Source: JAZDRH01 sp047470865
GTDB lineage: Bacteria; Pseudomonadota; Gammaproteobacteria; Pseudomonadales; Pseudomonadaceae
Assembly: GCF_047470865.1 (NCBI RefSeq)
Contig: NZ_JAZDRH010000011.1
Location: 1 to 64,000, forward strand
DNA: 64,000 bases
Direction of reading: 5' to 3'
Shown here: piece by piece, positions 33,805-42,891 of the stretch
Numbering within the stretch: the first letter of the stretch is position 1
Layout: every line of letters starts with the position of its first letter
Notes under the pieces: model-generated
What the model was told of the DNA's origin: nothing
The model's input: only the letters and a program-made list of their open reading frames with translations
Database searches by the model: none
Program-made: the position numbers and the translations under genes

Positions 33805-35397
33805 ATGATGAATACGAATACTGTGCAACGTGCACGTCGAAATACCATAGGTGATGCGCTGACTCGAGTGAGTGAGCGCTTTACCAATAAAATGGCTGTG
33901 GTATTTAATAATCGCCATTGGAGCTTTAGCGCTCTTAATGTTGCCAGCCATAAAGTCGCCAATCACCTACTCGCGTTAGGCTTACAAAAAGGCGACCGAG
34001 TAGCAGCTTATGGCAAAAACTCAGATGCTTATTTAATTTTATGGCTCGCCTGCTGCAAGGCCGGCTTAATTCATGTGCCATTAAACTTTGCGTTAGTTGA
34101 TCGTGAGCTGGCCTTTTTATTAAAGCAATCTGGGGCTAAAGCCTTGTTTTTAGACAACGCCCTGCATTCTCATTTTGCCGCCCTCAATGAAAGCTTACAT
34201 ATTGAGCATGTGGGCAGCCTGCAAGACCAGCATAGCCCATTCGCCCAAGATATTTTAACTTGGGCGCTCAATCCCGGTAATCAAGAGGCACCTGAAGTAG
34301 AACTAGATGCCGAAGATGTCGTACAAATTCTCTACACCTCGGGTACTACTTCAGACCCTAAAGGGGCTATGCACACTCACAACAGCTTTTTTAGCCAATA
34401 CCAAAGCTGCTTTTTACACTTAGCTATTAATCAGGACGATGTCGCCCTCGCAGCACTACCGCTCTATCACTCAGCACAAATGCATGTATTTACCATGCCG
34501 ACCTTACTAACGGGTGGCACTAGTTGGATTTTAGATAATGCGGGGGCTGAAAACATGCTTAACGTGATACAAAGCAATGCCATTAATGCCGTGTTTGCAC
34601 CGCCAACCGTGTGGATTAATCTATTACGCCACCCTAGTTTTAATCCCAACCAACTAAAGCAGCTCAACAAACTCTACTATGGCGCCTCCATCATGCCCGA
34701 AGCCATTGCCCAAGAACTAAGTGAATTACTACCGCAAGCTGGTTTGTATAACTGTTATGGACAAAGCGAAATGGCGCCATTAGCCACCGTACTAGCGCCT
34801 AATCAGCACCAAGGACGTTTGGCTTCTGCTGGAAAACCGACTCAGTCCGTACGCACACGTATTGTTAATCCAGAAACGGGAACACCTTGCCAAGCCTACG
34901 AGCAAGGAGAGATCGTCCACCAATCTGCTCAGCTCATGCTAGGTTATTGGAATAATCCTAAAGCCACTGAAGACTGTTTTCGCAATGGCTGGTTCCATTC
35001 TGGTGATCTTGGCTATATGGATGAACAAGGCTACTTATATGTGGTTGACCGTATTAAAGATGTGATTAATACCGGCGCCGTACTAGTAGCTAGCCGAGAT
35101 GTTGAAGAAGTGCTCTATACCCACAAAGCTGTTGAAGAAGTGGCTGTTATAGGCTTGCCTGATCCGCATTGGGGAGAAGCCGTCACTGCTGTTATCGTAG
35201 TAAAACGCGGCCATATAGTGAATGAAAAAGAGCTATTAGCCTTTTCCAAAGAATATCTGGCCGCCTTTAAAATCCCTAAACGTTTTATCTTTGAAACAGC
35301 ACTGCCTAAAAATAGCGCTGGCAAACTATTAAAGCGCGAACTACGCCAACGCTATACGGAACAAGCCAACTTGCGCAACTTAAGTGCACAGGCTTAA
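33805..35397 (+). CDS. Acyl-CoA synthetase (AMP-binding family)
   Basis: A 530-residue ANL-superfamily ligase that activates a carboxylic acid to its CoA thioester via an acyl-AMP. Motifs: ILYTSGTTSDPKGAMHTH for the phosphate loop, YNCYGQSEMAP, GWFHSGDLGYMD, and the late Lys of PKNSAGKLLKRELR. AAAAAGGAG lies five bases before ATG 33805; a second ATG follows directly and a GTG at 33799 falls in the ribosome site. It is last in the operon, so it should supply the substrate of the acyl-CoA dehydrogenase. Confidence 0.92.
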   Translation: MMNTNTVQRARRNTIGDALTRVSERFTNKMAVVFNNRHWSFSALNVASHKVANHLLALGLQKGDRVAAYGKNSDAYLILWLACCKAGLIHVPLNFALVDRELAFLLKQSGAKALFLDNALHSHFAALNESLHIEHVGSLQDQHSPFAQDILTWALNPGNQEAPEVELDAEDVVQILYTSGTTSDPKGAMHTHNSFFSQYQSCFLHLAINQDDVALAALPLYHSAQMHVFTMPTLLTGGTSWILDNAGAENMLNVIQSNAINAVFAPPTVWINLLRHPSFNPNQLKQLNKLYYGASIMPEAIAQELSELLPQAGLYNCYGQSEMAPLATVLAPNQHQGRLASAGKPTQSVRTRIVNPETGTPCQAYEQGEIVHQSAQLMLGYWNNPKATEDCFRNGWFHSGDLGYMDEQGYLYVVDRIKDVINTGAVLVASRDVEEVLYTHKAVEEVAVIGLPDPHWGEAVTAVIVVKRGHIVNEKELLAFSKEYLAAFKIPKRFIFETALPKNSAGKLLKRELRQRYTEQANLRNLSAQA

Positions 35398-35409
35398 GGG
35401 CTAATCCAT

Positions 35410-35434
35410 GCGGTAGCCATAATCTGGTTACCGC
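35410..35434 (+). terminator. Hairpin after acyl-CoA synthetase gene
   Basis: GCGGTAGCCA and TGGTTACCGC form a 10-base stem with one G-T pair and a 5-base loop, 12 bases after the stop. There is no T-run, so it is a terminator or mRNA-end hairpin of modest certainty. Confidence 0.45.
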
Positions 35435-35513
35435 TGTTCAACCTTGCCTGCCGTCAATTGCGTTTTATAGCGCCTACTTGTACAGTCTATTTTTCGTTTT
35501 AAAACGACACGGC

Positions 35514-35990
35514 ATGAATTTAGTACCTTCTAGCAAGTTTACGATTGGTCTTTTAACGCTATCGCTTTTATCAGGGTGTGGAGAAATCATTATTGGTACG
35601 GGTTGTATTCTTGGCTCTGCTAGCGATGCACTCAGCCCCAGTAAAAAACTAAACTTACCTAACGCTCAAGAAGGCACATCCTATCAGCAGAAAATAATGA
35701 TTCAAACAGATTCTGGATTTGGTATAGAAGAAGTGGCCAATAATTTGCCCGCAGGCTTAACAGCTGAACTTCTGGGGCAAGACAAAAATGGTAACTGGTC
35801 TGCTTATACCCCTGCCTATATCACACCTTCAAGAGAACTTAATGTTTGGCTACAGGTTTCTGGAACTCCTGAGAAACATGGGCGCTACGCCATTAAACTG
35901 AGTAATACCTCAAGGCCCAGTATGTGTGGTAGCTCTGTCAGTTACTATAAAGTGCAGTTAAACGTAGAAAAAGCTGAGCCTGTTAAATAA
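35514..35990 (+). CDS. Putative lipoprotein with Ig-like fold
   Basis: A 158-residue protein. From ATG 35514 the N-terminus MNLVPSSKFTIGLLTLSLLSGCGE is a lipoprotein signal with lipobox LSGC (Cys about residue 22). The mature part is short and beta-rich (EGTSYQQKIMIQTDSG, LNVWLQVSGTPEKHGRYAIKLS), like putative Ig (cadherin-like) domains; two further Cys may form a disulfide. The upstream TTG at 35478 would spoil the signal. It runs into the convergent deacetylase gene with an 8-base overlap. Function is unknown. Confidence 0.6.
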   Translation: MNLVPSSKFTIGLLTLSLLSGCGEIIIGTGCILGSASDALSPSKKLNLPNAQEGTSYQQKIMIQTDSGFGIEEVANNLPAGLTAELLGQDKNGNWSAYTPAYITPSRELNVWLQVSGTPEKHGRYAIKLSNTSRPSMCGSSVSYYKVQLNVEKAEPVK

Positions 35991-36780
35991 AAGGTTGCAG
36001 CACAATATTTTTTTCTTGAATAAATGCCGCAAACTCATCACTGGCTAAATAATTAAACTCCACGGCTCTGGCTTCTTCGATGGGATCACTTATATCTTGT
36101 CGACCTAACACATCCCCAGGGTGGCACATCATTAACGTATGGTCAGGGCAGATATCTAACCAATACGCCATACGCTGAGCAAAATTATCCTCTGGCGTTA
36201 ACGCATAAATACCTGCAAAGTGAGTTGTCACAGTAAAGCCTTTAGCCTTTGCTTGTGCATAAAAATACGCAGCACTGCGTTTAAGTACCCACTCTTTAAA
36301 TGAGCTGTCTTTGGTTTTAATAAGCCGATCAGGCGCGCGTAGATAAGGTTTTTCTGTATGTTTCCAACGCTCATCAATAGCTGCAAATAGCGCTTGCCTT
36401 GCCCCTTGAAATGCATGCACATGTTGGTGACCATCAATATGATCTGGCAGGCAGCCATAATGTTGGGTAAATAAATCAATCTGACGCAGGTATTCATCCT
36501 TTAATTGATTTACGGGTAATAGATGTAAAAAAGATTTCATCAACAAAGCGCCCAAGCTATGTGCGCCCTGTCCAAAATCATGGGTCAAATTAAAGTGCAG
36601 CCCTATATCAGCTTTACCCTGTGCAACCTGCTTTAACTCTGGGGCTAAGGCTGCCCAATGAGGCGACTGAGTCATCACACTGGTAGCATGAATTCGTTGT
36701 TGCTCAATCAGCTGTAAAATACCTTGGCTAATAGCAGGCGATTGCGCAAAATCATCAGCACAGAGCGTAACGCGCTTCAT
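35983..36780 (-). CDS. ChbG/HpnK (YdjC) family deacetylase, NaxD-like
   Basis: A 265-residue carbohydrate deacetylase. Metal and active-site residues are intact: CADDFAQSP with Asp9 and Asp10, GLHFNLTHDFG with His62, and PDHIDGHQHVH with His114, His118 and His120. Family members remove N-acetyl groups from chito-oligosaccharides, hopanoid sugars, or, as NaxD in Francisella, from undecaprenyl-phosphate-GalNAc before transfer to lipid A. It is last in an operon with an ArnT-like transferase and a lipid-phosphate glycosyltransferase, which favours the NaxD role. It overlaps gtrA by 4 bases. Confidence 0.88.
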   Translation of the reverse strand: MKRVTLCADDFAQSPAISQGILQLIEQQRIHATSVMTQSPHWAALAPELKQVAQGKADIGLHFNLTHDFGQGAHSLGALLMKSFLHLLPVNQLKDEYLRQIDLFTQHYGCLPDHIDGHQHVHAFQGARQALFAAIDERWKHTEKPYLRAPDRLIKTKDSSFKEWVLKRSAAYFYAQAKAKGFTVTTHFAGIYALTPEDNFAQRMAYWLDICPDHTLMMCHPGDVLGRQDISDPIEEARAVEFNYLASDEFAAFIQEKNIVLQPFI

Positions 36781-37169
36781 TGAGTTTCCCCTTTGGCGTT
36801 AAACGCCCATACTTTACTAATCATAAAAGTAACAACAGCAACGACAAACAGCACAATAAAGAGTGCTACACGATAATCTAAACCAGTAAAGGCTAATAGC
36901 CCTGCATATAAGCCTTGGTTTAAACAAAAACTACCAACAGCTACTGCAAAAAACTTAGACATGGCTTGCTTGTGCGTTGTTTGTTGGGCTTGAGCTTTAA
37001 AGGTTAAACAACGATGTCCCCAATAGCTCACTTGAAAAGCCAACAAAAAGCCAACTAGATTGGCCCATAGTGGTGATAGCTCAAACCAAGGCACAAGAGC
37101 TGCCACCACCAATAAATGCACCAGTGCAGCCGTACCTCCGACAGCAAGGAAAAAAATCAGCTGCTTCAT
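36777..37169 (-). CDS. GtrA family membrane protein
   Basis: A 130-residue protein with four membrane helices, of the GtrA family, often taken as a flippase for undecaprenyl-phosphate-linked sugars. Typical features are the GGTAALVHLLVV opening, GFLLAFQVSYWGHRCLTF and the final SKVWAFN. It overlaps its neighbours on both sides by 4 bases (ATGA). In this operon it should move the lipid-linked sugar made by the preceding glycosyltransferase to the periplasmic face. Confidence 0.88.
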   Translation of the reverse strand: MKQLIFFLAVGGTAALVHLLVVAALVPWFELSPLWANLVGFLLAFQVSYWGHRCLTFKAQAQQTTHKQAMSKFFAVAVGSFCLNQGLYAGLLAFTGLDYRVALFIVLFVVAVVTFMISKVWAFNAKGETQ

Positions 37170-38185
37170 TCTTTCTCTACTGACAGAGTATTTGCTTTGT
37201 CAGCTAATTTTTGGCTACGCCGTACCATCTTTGTAAAGTAAATGGGACGTCGTTTTACTTCATCATAAATACGTCCTATATATTCACCTAAAATACCAAT
37301 GGCTATCAGCTGTACGCCCCCTAAAAAGGTAATGGATACAGCCAGTGTTGGCCAGCCATCAGGACTTGGATAATCAAGTAGCTCACGTAACGTCGTAAAG
37401 CCCGCATAAGCCATAGAGCTTAGGGCGATAATAAATCCGGTATAAGTGGAAAGTCTTAGCGGTGCATTAGAAAAGGCGGTCAGCCCAGTTAAACCTAAGC
37501 CCCATAAAGAACGAAAGTTAAATTTAGACTCACCAGCTTGGCGCTCATGCACTTCGGTTTCCACCATTAATTGATTAAAACCGACCCAATTATAAATACC
37601 TTTCATAAAGCGATTACGCTCTGGCATTTGCTTTAGGGCTTCTAAAATACTGCGATCTAATACGCGAAAATCCTGAGTGTTTTCTGGCATTTTAATAGGT
37701 GCGCCCCAGTTAACTAAAGCATAAAAAGCGCCTGTAAATAGCTTTTTCAGAAAGCTATCTTGGTCACGATTTTTACGCGCACCGTAGACCATGTCATAAC
37801 CTTGACGCCAATGCTCAATAAAGATTGGGATCATTTCAGGAGGGTGCTGAAAATCAGCATCCAGCATCACCACCACATCACCATCAGCATAGTCCAAACC
37901 CGCTGTAAGTGCTGTTTCTTTACCAAAGTTACGTGACAACTGCACCAAGGTAACAGGAAAGTTTTCTAGCTCGTGCATAACAGTAGGCACACTGTTATCT
38001 GCACTGCCATCATCTACTACAATAAAGTTATAGCGATAATGGTTCTGTTGAAAAAGTGAAGATAAACAATTCAACATTTTGACGATATTTTCCTGCTCGT
38101 TATACATAGGGATAATGCAGGAAATAAGCGGATCTTGCGGTCGCGTCTGGCGGCTATAAATAAGTTTAGCTTCATCCACTACCAT
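37166..38185 (-). CDS. Polyprenyl-phosphate glycosyltransferase (GT2, ArnC/GtrB-like)
   Basis: A 339-residue GT2 enzyme with CIIPMYNEQENI at the start of the fold, metal motif MLDADFQHPPEMI near residue 110, and QLSRNFGKETALTAGLDYADGD. Two C-terminal membrane helices (about 230-255 and 265-290) and GEYIGRIYDEVKRRP complete the DPM-synthase/GtrB pattern. It should load a sugar from a nucleotide sugar onto undecaprenyl phosphate. It starts one base after the ArnT-like gene and overlaps gtrA by 4 bases. Confidence 0.92.
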   Translation of the reverse strand: MVVDEAKLIYSRQTRPQDPLISCIIPMYNEQENIVKMLNCLSSLFQQNHYRYNFIVVDDGSADNSVPTVMHELENFPVTLVQLSRNFGKETALTAGLDYADGDVVVMLDADFQHPPEMIPIFIEHWRQGYDMVYGARKNRDQDSFLKKLFTGAFYALVNWGAPIKMPENTQDFRVLDRSILEALKQMPERNRFMKGIYNWVGFNQLMVETEVHERQAGESKFNFRSLWGLGLTGLTAFSNAPLRLSTYTGFIIALSSMAYAGFTTLRELLDYPSPDGWPTLAVSITFLGGVQLIAIGILGEYIGRIYDEVKRRPIYFTKMVRRSQKLADKANTLSVEKE

Positions 38186-38186
38186 A

Positions 38187-39653
38187 TTAATTCACCTTAT
38201 AAGTCAAAATAACATGCGCCTTTCCATCCACTTTTAGATTTAACCAGCTCGTTAGTTGCTCGCGAACTTGACCTAACTGTGCCAACTCTTTTTCGCGTAC
38301 GACCAAATAGAAAGGTTGTTGTTGATTAATTAATTGCTGTAATGCCGTGCTGTCTGCTACATATTGCACTTTATTGCCAGTATAAAACTCGGCGGAAAAA
38401 TTGCGTTTTTGCCAAATATATAACCTGTTATAGTCTTCTGTTTTGAGCAACTGCACTACGGGTTTATACGTATTAAACTTGCTTAAAGTACTTGGCATGG
38501 TTAACGCAACTAATAGCACCACACCTAATACTAAGGTGAGACCACTACCTAGCAAGACCAAGATGCGGCGAAACTTTTCATTTTCACTATACAAATACTC
38601 TGTGAGTAACAAAGCTGCTGGCGGCAATGCTGGCAATACATAAGGCAGAATAATATTGCGTGATAGAGTAAAAAATAACAGGCTAGCCAGCATCCATAAG
38701 AAAACATAGAACAACCAATCATCTTGTATATGCTGCTTGGCTTTAGGCAGCACTTGGCTTAGCACTTGTCGACTTTTGCTCAAACGTAGCAAGCCTAAGC
38801 ACCAAGGTAAAATCGCAAGTAAAAAATATTCCCAAATTGCACCACGTGCGGTTTCATGCGCCCAACCATAACGGTCACCCTCCCAACCGGCATCGAGAAA
38901 GCGCCCAAAATGCTCGCCAATAATAAAGTAATTTAAAAAACCAGGGCTTTGTTGCTCAGCCATTACGTACCACGGCACAGCAATAAAGGCCGCTAATAAG
39001 GTGCCCGTAATCCAAGGAAGTTTTTTCCATAACATAAGCCATTGGTTACGAATAAGCACCCAAAAGAAAATAGGAAAACCTACCAAAACAACAGCTAACG
39101 GCCCTTTAGCTAATAAGCCAAAGCCCAGTCCTGCAAAAAATACATAACGCCACACGCGGCCCTTGTCTGTCATGGCATACCAAAAACTAATTTGGCTTAA
39201 AGTAATGCAGAAGATTAAGGCGATATCCGTCATCACAGTGGCGGAAAACAAAAAGAATAACAGGCTACTGAACAATACTAATCCGCTAGTCAAAGCATAA
39301 TCTAGCTGGCGCTTTTGGATTGCTGCAAAGTGCATCACTAAAGCGATTGTTCCTAAACTTAAGATAAATGCTGGTAAGCGCGCTGCAAACTCATTAACTC
39401 CAAATAGCGCCATACTGATCGCCGAAAGCCAAAAGGCTAAGGGTGGTTTCCCCCAAAAAGGATCCTCATCGCCATGCCATAGCACAATCCAATCTTGACG
39501 CTCTAAAATCTTGCGCGCAATTTCGCCATAACGTGCTTCTGTGGTGTCTGCAATAGGTAAAAAGTACGCCAATAATAAACGCACTAGCACTAAAGCCAGC
39601 ATAAGCCACAATAGGTTTCTGGGATTTAAGTAGGCTTTAACTGAGGACTGCAT
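38187..39653 (-). CDS. ArnT-like GT39 glycosyltransferase
   Basis: A 488-residue polytopic protein (about 12 helices) of the GT39/PMT family. The first periplasmic loop has DTTEARYGEIARKILERQDW and FWGKPPLAFWLSA, both hallmarks of ArnT, with the catalytic acidic residue in TEARY. ArnT moves an amino sugar from undecaprenyl phosphate onto lipid A phosphate. I prefer ATG 39653; the frame reaches a TTG at 39683. It is first in the operon with GT2, GtrA and a deacetylase. No arnA or arnB-type genes for Ara4N are present, so another sugar is likely. Confidence 0.9.
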   Translation of the reverse strand: MQSSVKAYLNPRNLLWLMLALVLVRLLLAYFLPIADTTEARYGEIARKILERQDWIVLWHGDEDPFWGKPPLAFWLSAISMALFGVNEFAARLPAFILSLGTIALVMHFAAIQKRQLDYALTSGLVLFSSLLFFLFSATVMTDIALIFCITLSQISFWYAMTDKGRVWRYVFFAGLGFGLLAKGPLAVVLVGFPIFFWVLIRNQWLMLWKKLPWITGTLLAAFIAVPWYVMAEQQSPGFLNYFIIGEHFGRFLDAGWEGDRYGWAHETARGAIWEYFLLAILPWCLGLLRLSKSRQVLSQVLPKAKQHIQDDWLFYVFLWMLASLLFFTLSRNIILPYVLPALPPAALLLTEYLYSENEKFRRILVLLGSGLTLVLGVVLLVALTMPSTLSKFNTYKPVVQLLKTEDYNRLYIWQKRNFSAEFYTGNKVQYVADSTALQQLINQQQPFYLVVREKELAQLGQVREQLTSWLNLKVDGKAHVILTYKVN

Positions 39654-40126
39654 ATAATCTCGACATCCTTGATCATAAGACAACCAAAGACTTAGTTTAA
39701 AGTTTTTAATTATTACTAAGCTTTAGCTCTTTCAAATAAAAACAATACTGAAAAAATTCGAACTCTATTTTACGTGAGCAGATTAGTGATTGGCAGCACT
39801 GAATGCGCACTGGTTAGTTTTTTGACTAATAAATAAGTTTTGTTTAGGTATTGTTAAGCAAGACGCTAACAGTTAGTCACATTTTTTTGATGCCTATCGA
39901 CAATAAGGCATTATTATTTGAACCTACTACTCTGTGCTGGAGAAAACGTTCTCATTGAATATTGTTTAAGTACGTTGTTCTAAACGCACCAGGCTTTAGC
40001 GCGTGCAGATCAGTAAAGCTAATCTGGAATAACTGACGGATAGCATATATTTTGTCTTTACTTTATTACCTGCTAGCTATGTATAAAGCCAATTAAGCAG
40101 GCTTTTTGGTTATCTCGCAGCCTCCA
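39654..40126. other. Intergenic region of about 470 bp
   Basis: It separates the ArnT-like operon from the DUF2269 gene, both on the minus strand. It is AT-rich and should hold the ArnT operon promoter. A weak hairpin (AAAGCC, 9-base loop, GGCTTT, then T-run on the plus strand) lies near 40085-40108. I see no gene. Confidence 0.45.
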
Positions 40127-40600
40127 TTAAGTAAAAGCCAACTCTTTAAATACCATGCAATAAAAAATAATAAGCATCATGATAAACGCAGGACAGCCTA
40201 AGGCTATCCAATAACGCGTGTACTTATAATATTGGTTAGGCATCGGCTGGTTTTCCTCAGCCGCTTGCATGGCTAAATTGCGCATTTTCAGTTGCAACCA
40301 AAGTACAGGCAACCAGCAAGCTCCCACTGCAAAATACAGCCATAACGCGGAGAAAATCCACCCAGTAGTCAGTGAAAGCCCCATCAGATGCACCAATCCC
40401 AGCCCCGTCACTAATTGCACAATTGCTGCGGGAGCGGTAAATACAGTATCGGCAATAACCACAGTACGTGCCGTCTGTGCTATATGTGCAACATCTTGGC
40501 GCAAATGTGCGATTAGCATAAAGAAAGCAATACCAATACCTGTTCCCATTAACACAGTGGCTGACAAGATATGCAGCCACTTTAGCAATAAGTACAGCAT
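40127..40600 (-). CDS. DUF2269 membrane protein
   Basis: A 157-residue protein with four membrane helices starting MLYLLLKWLHILSATVLMGTG, the DUF2269 pattern with an early conserved His. Function is unknown. The ATG at 40600 overlaps the stop of the SDR-DoxX gene (TAATG), which is why I reject the longer frame to 40624. These two families are often found together. Confidence 0.78.
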   Translation of the reverse strand: MLYLLLKWLHILSATVLMGTGIGIAFFMLIAHLRQDVAHIAQTARTVVIADTVFTAPAAIVQLVTGLGLVHLMGLSLTTGWIFSALWLYFAVGACWLPVLWLQLKMRNLAMQAAEENQPMPNQYYKYTRYWIALGCPAFIMMLIIFYCMVFKELAFT

Positions 40601-41889
40601 TAACGACGATCCGTCATTATCCAAAGTGCTGCAATAGCTGGAATTAGCACCAGATTTTTAGCCAACCCTGCTAAAGGATCCAGCCACAATAAAGGGGCTG
40701 TTATGCCTAAAACAATACTATAACCAATAACACTTGCTCCCATTAAGCCAATGGCCCAACGCGTTCGCCAAGGTGTGGCTAGCCAAATCGCAAGCAACAA
40801 GTCAAATACACCAAAAATACGTGCCATAAGCGCAGGCTGCCAATTCTCTAAAAAGGAATTCATCGCCATAGCTTGAATTTGCCCAGCGTCGGTAAACAGT
40901 CCTAAGTAACCACTAATTAACCAGACAAGAATCAGCATCACGCGCAAAGTAGGCGCTAAAAAATATAACTGGGCATGCCAGCGATCTTGTACTTGACTAG
41001 GGCGAGCACTAAGATTTTGCTTTAGTGATTTAGGACTATAACCAATGTCTTTTGCTAGCTTTTCATAGGCTTGTGGCTGCGCAACATTACCTCGTTGCAA
41101 CATACGCCACATAGTTTGGCCAATAGGGCCAGAACCTATCACATCAGAAACCTTAACCTGTGCAGCAATAAACCACTGGGGGAAAGGAATAACCTTTTTT
41201 CCTGCAATATTAAGCCAACGTCGCCATTGCATTTGGTATTCATGCAGGCTCATAACTTCTGGCCCGCCTGCCTCAAACAGACCTTGCGTTTGATTTATAA
41301 TGGCATGTACAACCAGTTGTGCTACATCTTCACAGGCAATGGGTTGCATCGGCCAATGACCATCACTTGGCTGTAAAGCCACTAACGGAAAGCCAGCAAT
41401 AGCTCGCAATAGCGAGGTTCCACCGTAAGAGCCACTACTGGAGTAAACCAGCGAAGGGCGTAAAACAACAGATTTTAATGGCAAGGCTAATAAGCGTTGA
41501 TCAAACTCGTGCTTGGTCGCTAAAAATTCACCATCTTCTGCACTGCCTAATACAGAAATTTGAATAAACTGGTTAACACCAGCTTGTGTACAGGCATCTG
41601 CAAGCGTTAAAGGCCCTACAATATGAATAGCTTTAAATTTTTGCGTAGCTGTTTCACGTAGAATACCGGCCGCATTAACAACCACATCAACATCTTTTAG
41701 GCTTGGCAGCCATTCTTGTGCCGTATTCATTGCGCTGTAATCACAATAGCGCTCATTCTCTCTAAGCTCACCATTGGCTTTGCGCACGCCACGCAATACA
41801 TTAAAGCCTGCCTGCTCTAAGGCGGCAATAATATAGCCAGCAATAAACCCACGCGCGCCAACGACTAACACATTTTTGGTTGTGCTCAT
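40600..41889 (-). CDS. SDR / DoxX-like fusion protein
   Basis: The 429-residue protein joins an N-terminal extended-SDR Rossmann domain (1-290; VVGARGFIAGYIIAALEQAG cofactor loop, YCDYS, VVVNAAGIL) to a C-terminal four-helix membrane domain (about 305-425) of the DoxX-like type. The usual YxxxK pair is not evident, so it may bind NAD(P) without being a classic dehydrogenase. Its stop overlaps the DUF2269 start, and the pair likely acts together at the membrane. Substrate is unknown. Confidence 0.8.
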   Translation of the reverse strand: MSTTKNVLVVGARGFIAGYIIAALEQAGFNVLRGVRKANGELRENERYCDYSAMNTAQEWLPSLKDVDVVVNAAGILRETATQKFKAIHIVGPLTLADACTQAGVNQFIQISVLGSAEDGEFLATKHEFDQRLLALPLKSVVLRPSLVYSSSGSYGGTSLLRAIAGFPLVALQPSDGHWPMQPIACEDVAQLVVHAIINQTQGLFEAGGPEVMSLHEYQMQWRRWLNIAGKKVIPFPQWFIAAQVKVSDVIGSGPIGQTMWRMLQRGNVAQPQAYEKLAKDIGYSPKSLKQNLSARPSQVQDRWHAQLYFLAPTLRVMLILVWLISGYLGLFTDAGQIQAMAMNSFLENWQPALMARIFGVFDLLLAIWLATPWRTRWAIGLMGASVIGYSIVLGITAPLLWLDPLAGLAKNLVLIPAIAALWIMTDRR

Positions 41890-41980
41890 GTAAAACAGTG
41901 ACCTTTCATCTTAGCGTTGAGAAACAAACCTTATCTTACCAAAAGAGAAAAGTAATGACGGGAATTAATCTTTTTGCTGA

Positions 41981-42820
41981 TTATTTAGCAACAGTAATAG
42001 TTGCTTTAATATGTTTTAAATAGGCCACAATAGTAAAGGTGACTATGACCAATAATGACCATGACATCCACTTACCCACATGCACCACTGACCATGCACC
42101 TAGTTGATCTGGATATTGCCAAACACCAAAAAATGTACCAAAGTTTTCAGCCAGCCAAATAAAGAAACCAATTAATATAAAACCTAGTAACAAGGGCATT
42201 TTACGTTCTTTATCATAGGGCGTGAAATACACAAAGGTACGCGCATACAAGCCAAAAATAAAAGCTGTTAAATACCAGCGATAGTCACCAATAAAGTGAT
42301 GCGTGAAAAAATTTAAGTAAATTAAAATAGCAGTTAAGGTGGCCAACCAATAAGACGGGAAAAACTCAATACGCACCTGCAAGAAGCGCCAAGCCTGAAT
42401 AATATAACTACCGACGGCAGCATACATAAACCCTGTAAATAGTGGCACACCAAACAATTTGGTGTAGGCAAAATCTGGATACTGCCATGAGCTAATAGCA
42501 CTAGAGGTTTTAAATAGCTCCATGACAAAACCTACCACATGAAACACACAGATAGCTTTAAACTCATCCCAAGTTTCCAACCTACGCCAAAGCATCAACA
42601 ACTGAAAACTGACAGCTAATAGTAATAAAAAATCATAGCGGGGCAGCCCTAAAACACCTTGTTTTGGCACTAGAAACAAGGCTAAAAAGAAAAAGCCTGC
42701 AAATAAGCAGGCACGCGCTTCTTTAATACCAAAGAAAACAAACTCTAAGCAAAAGCGTTTAAACCCTGTCCATTGGCTAGCTGGCAAGTTGAGCAAATAA
42801 TGATCTATTTTTTGCAGCAT
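41981..42820 (-). CDS. DUF817 membrane protein
   Basis: A 279-residue integral membrane protein with about 8 helices. FFGIKEARACLFAGFFF, FKTSSAISSWQYPDFAYTKLFGVPLFTGFMYAAVGSYI and WMSWSLLVI are the conserved patches of DUF817 (YoaT-like). The paired WQYPD motifs suggest an internal repeat. Its function is unknown. ATG 42820 (MLQKIDHYLL) is chosen; the frame reaches a TTG at 42838 inside the upstream hairpin. Confidence 0.8.
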   Translation of the reverse strand: MLQKIDHYLLNLPASQWTGFKRFCLEFVFFGIKEARACLFAGFFFLALFLVPKQGVLGLPRYDFLLLLAVSFQLLMLWRRLETWDEFKAICVFHVVGFVMELFKTSSAISSWQYPDFAYTKLFGVPLFTGFMYAAVGSYIIQAWRFLQVRIEFFPSYWLATLTAILIYLNFFTHHFIGDYRWYLTAFIFGLYARTFVYFTPYDKERKMPLLLGFILIGFFIWLAENFGTFFGVWQYPDQLGAWSVVHVGKWMSWSLLVIVTFTIVAYLKHIKATITVAK

Positions 42821-42840
42821 TAAACAAAATTCCCACAATA

Positions 42841-42870
42841 AAAACGCTTGCCATGTGGCAAGCGTTCGTC
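42841..42870 (-). terminator. Terminator of AraC-GyrI gene
   Basis: AACGCTTGCCA and TGGCAAGCGTT form a near-perfect 11-base stem 26 bases past the regulator stop, followed by a T-run on the minus strand. Confidence 0.85.
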
Positions 42871-42891
42871 TCTTTTATTAGATGACATGAG

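Noticed and set aside
38187..39653. Calling the operon an Ara4N (arn) operon
   Set aside because: No arnA, arnB or arnD homologue is present; the deacetylase is YdjC type, not the polysaccharide deacetylase ArnD type.
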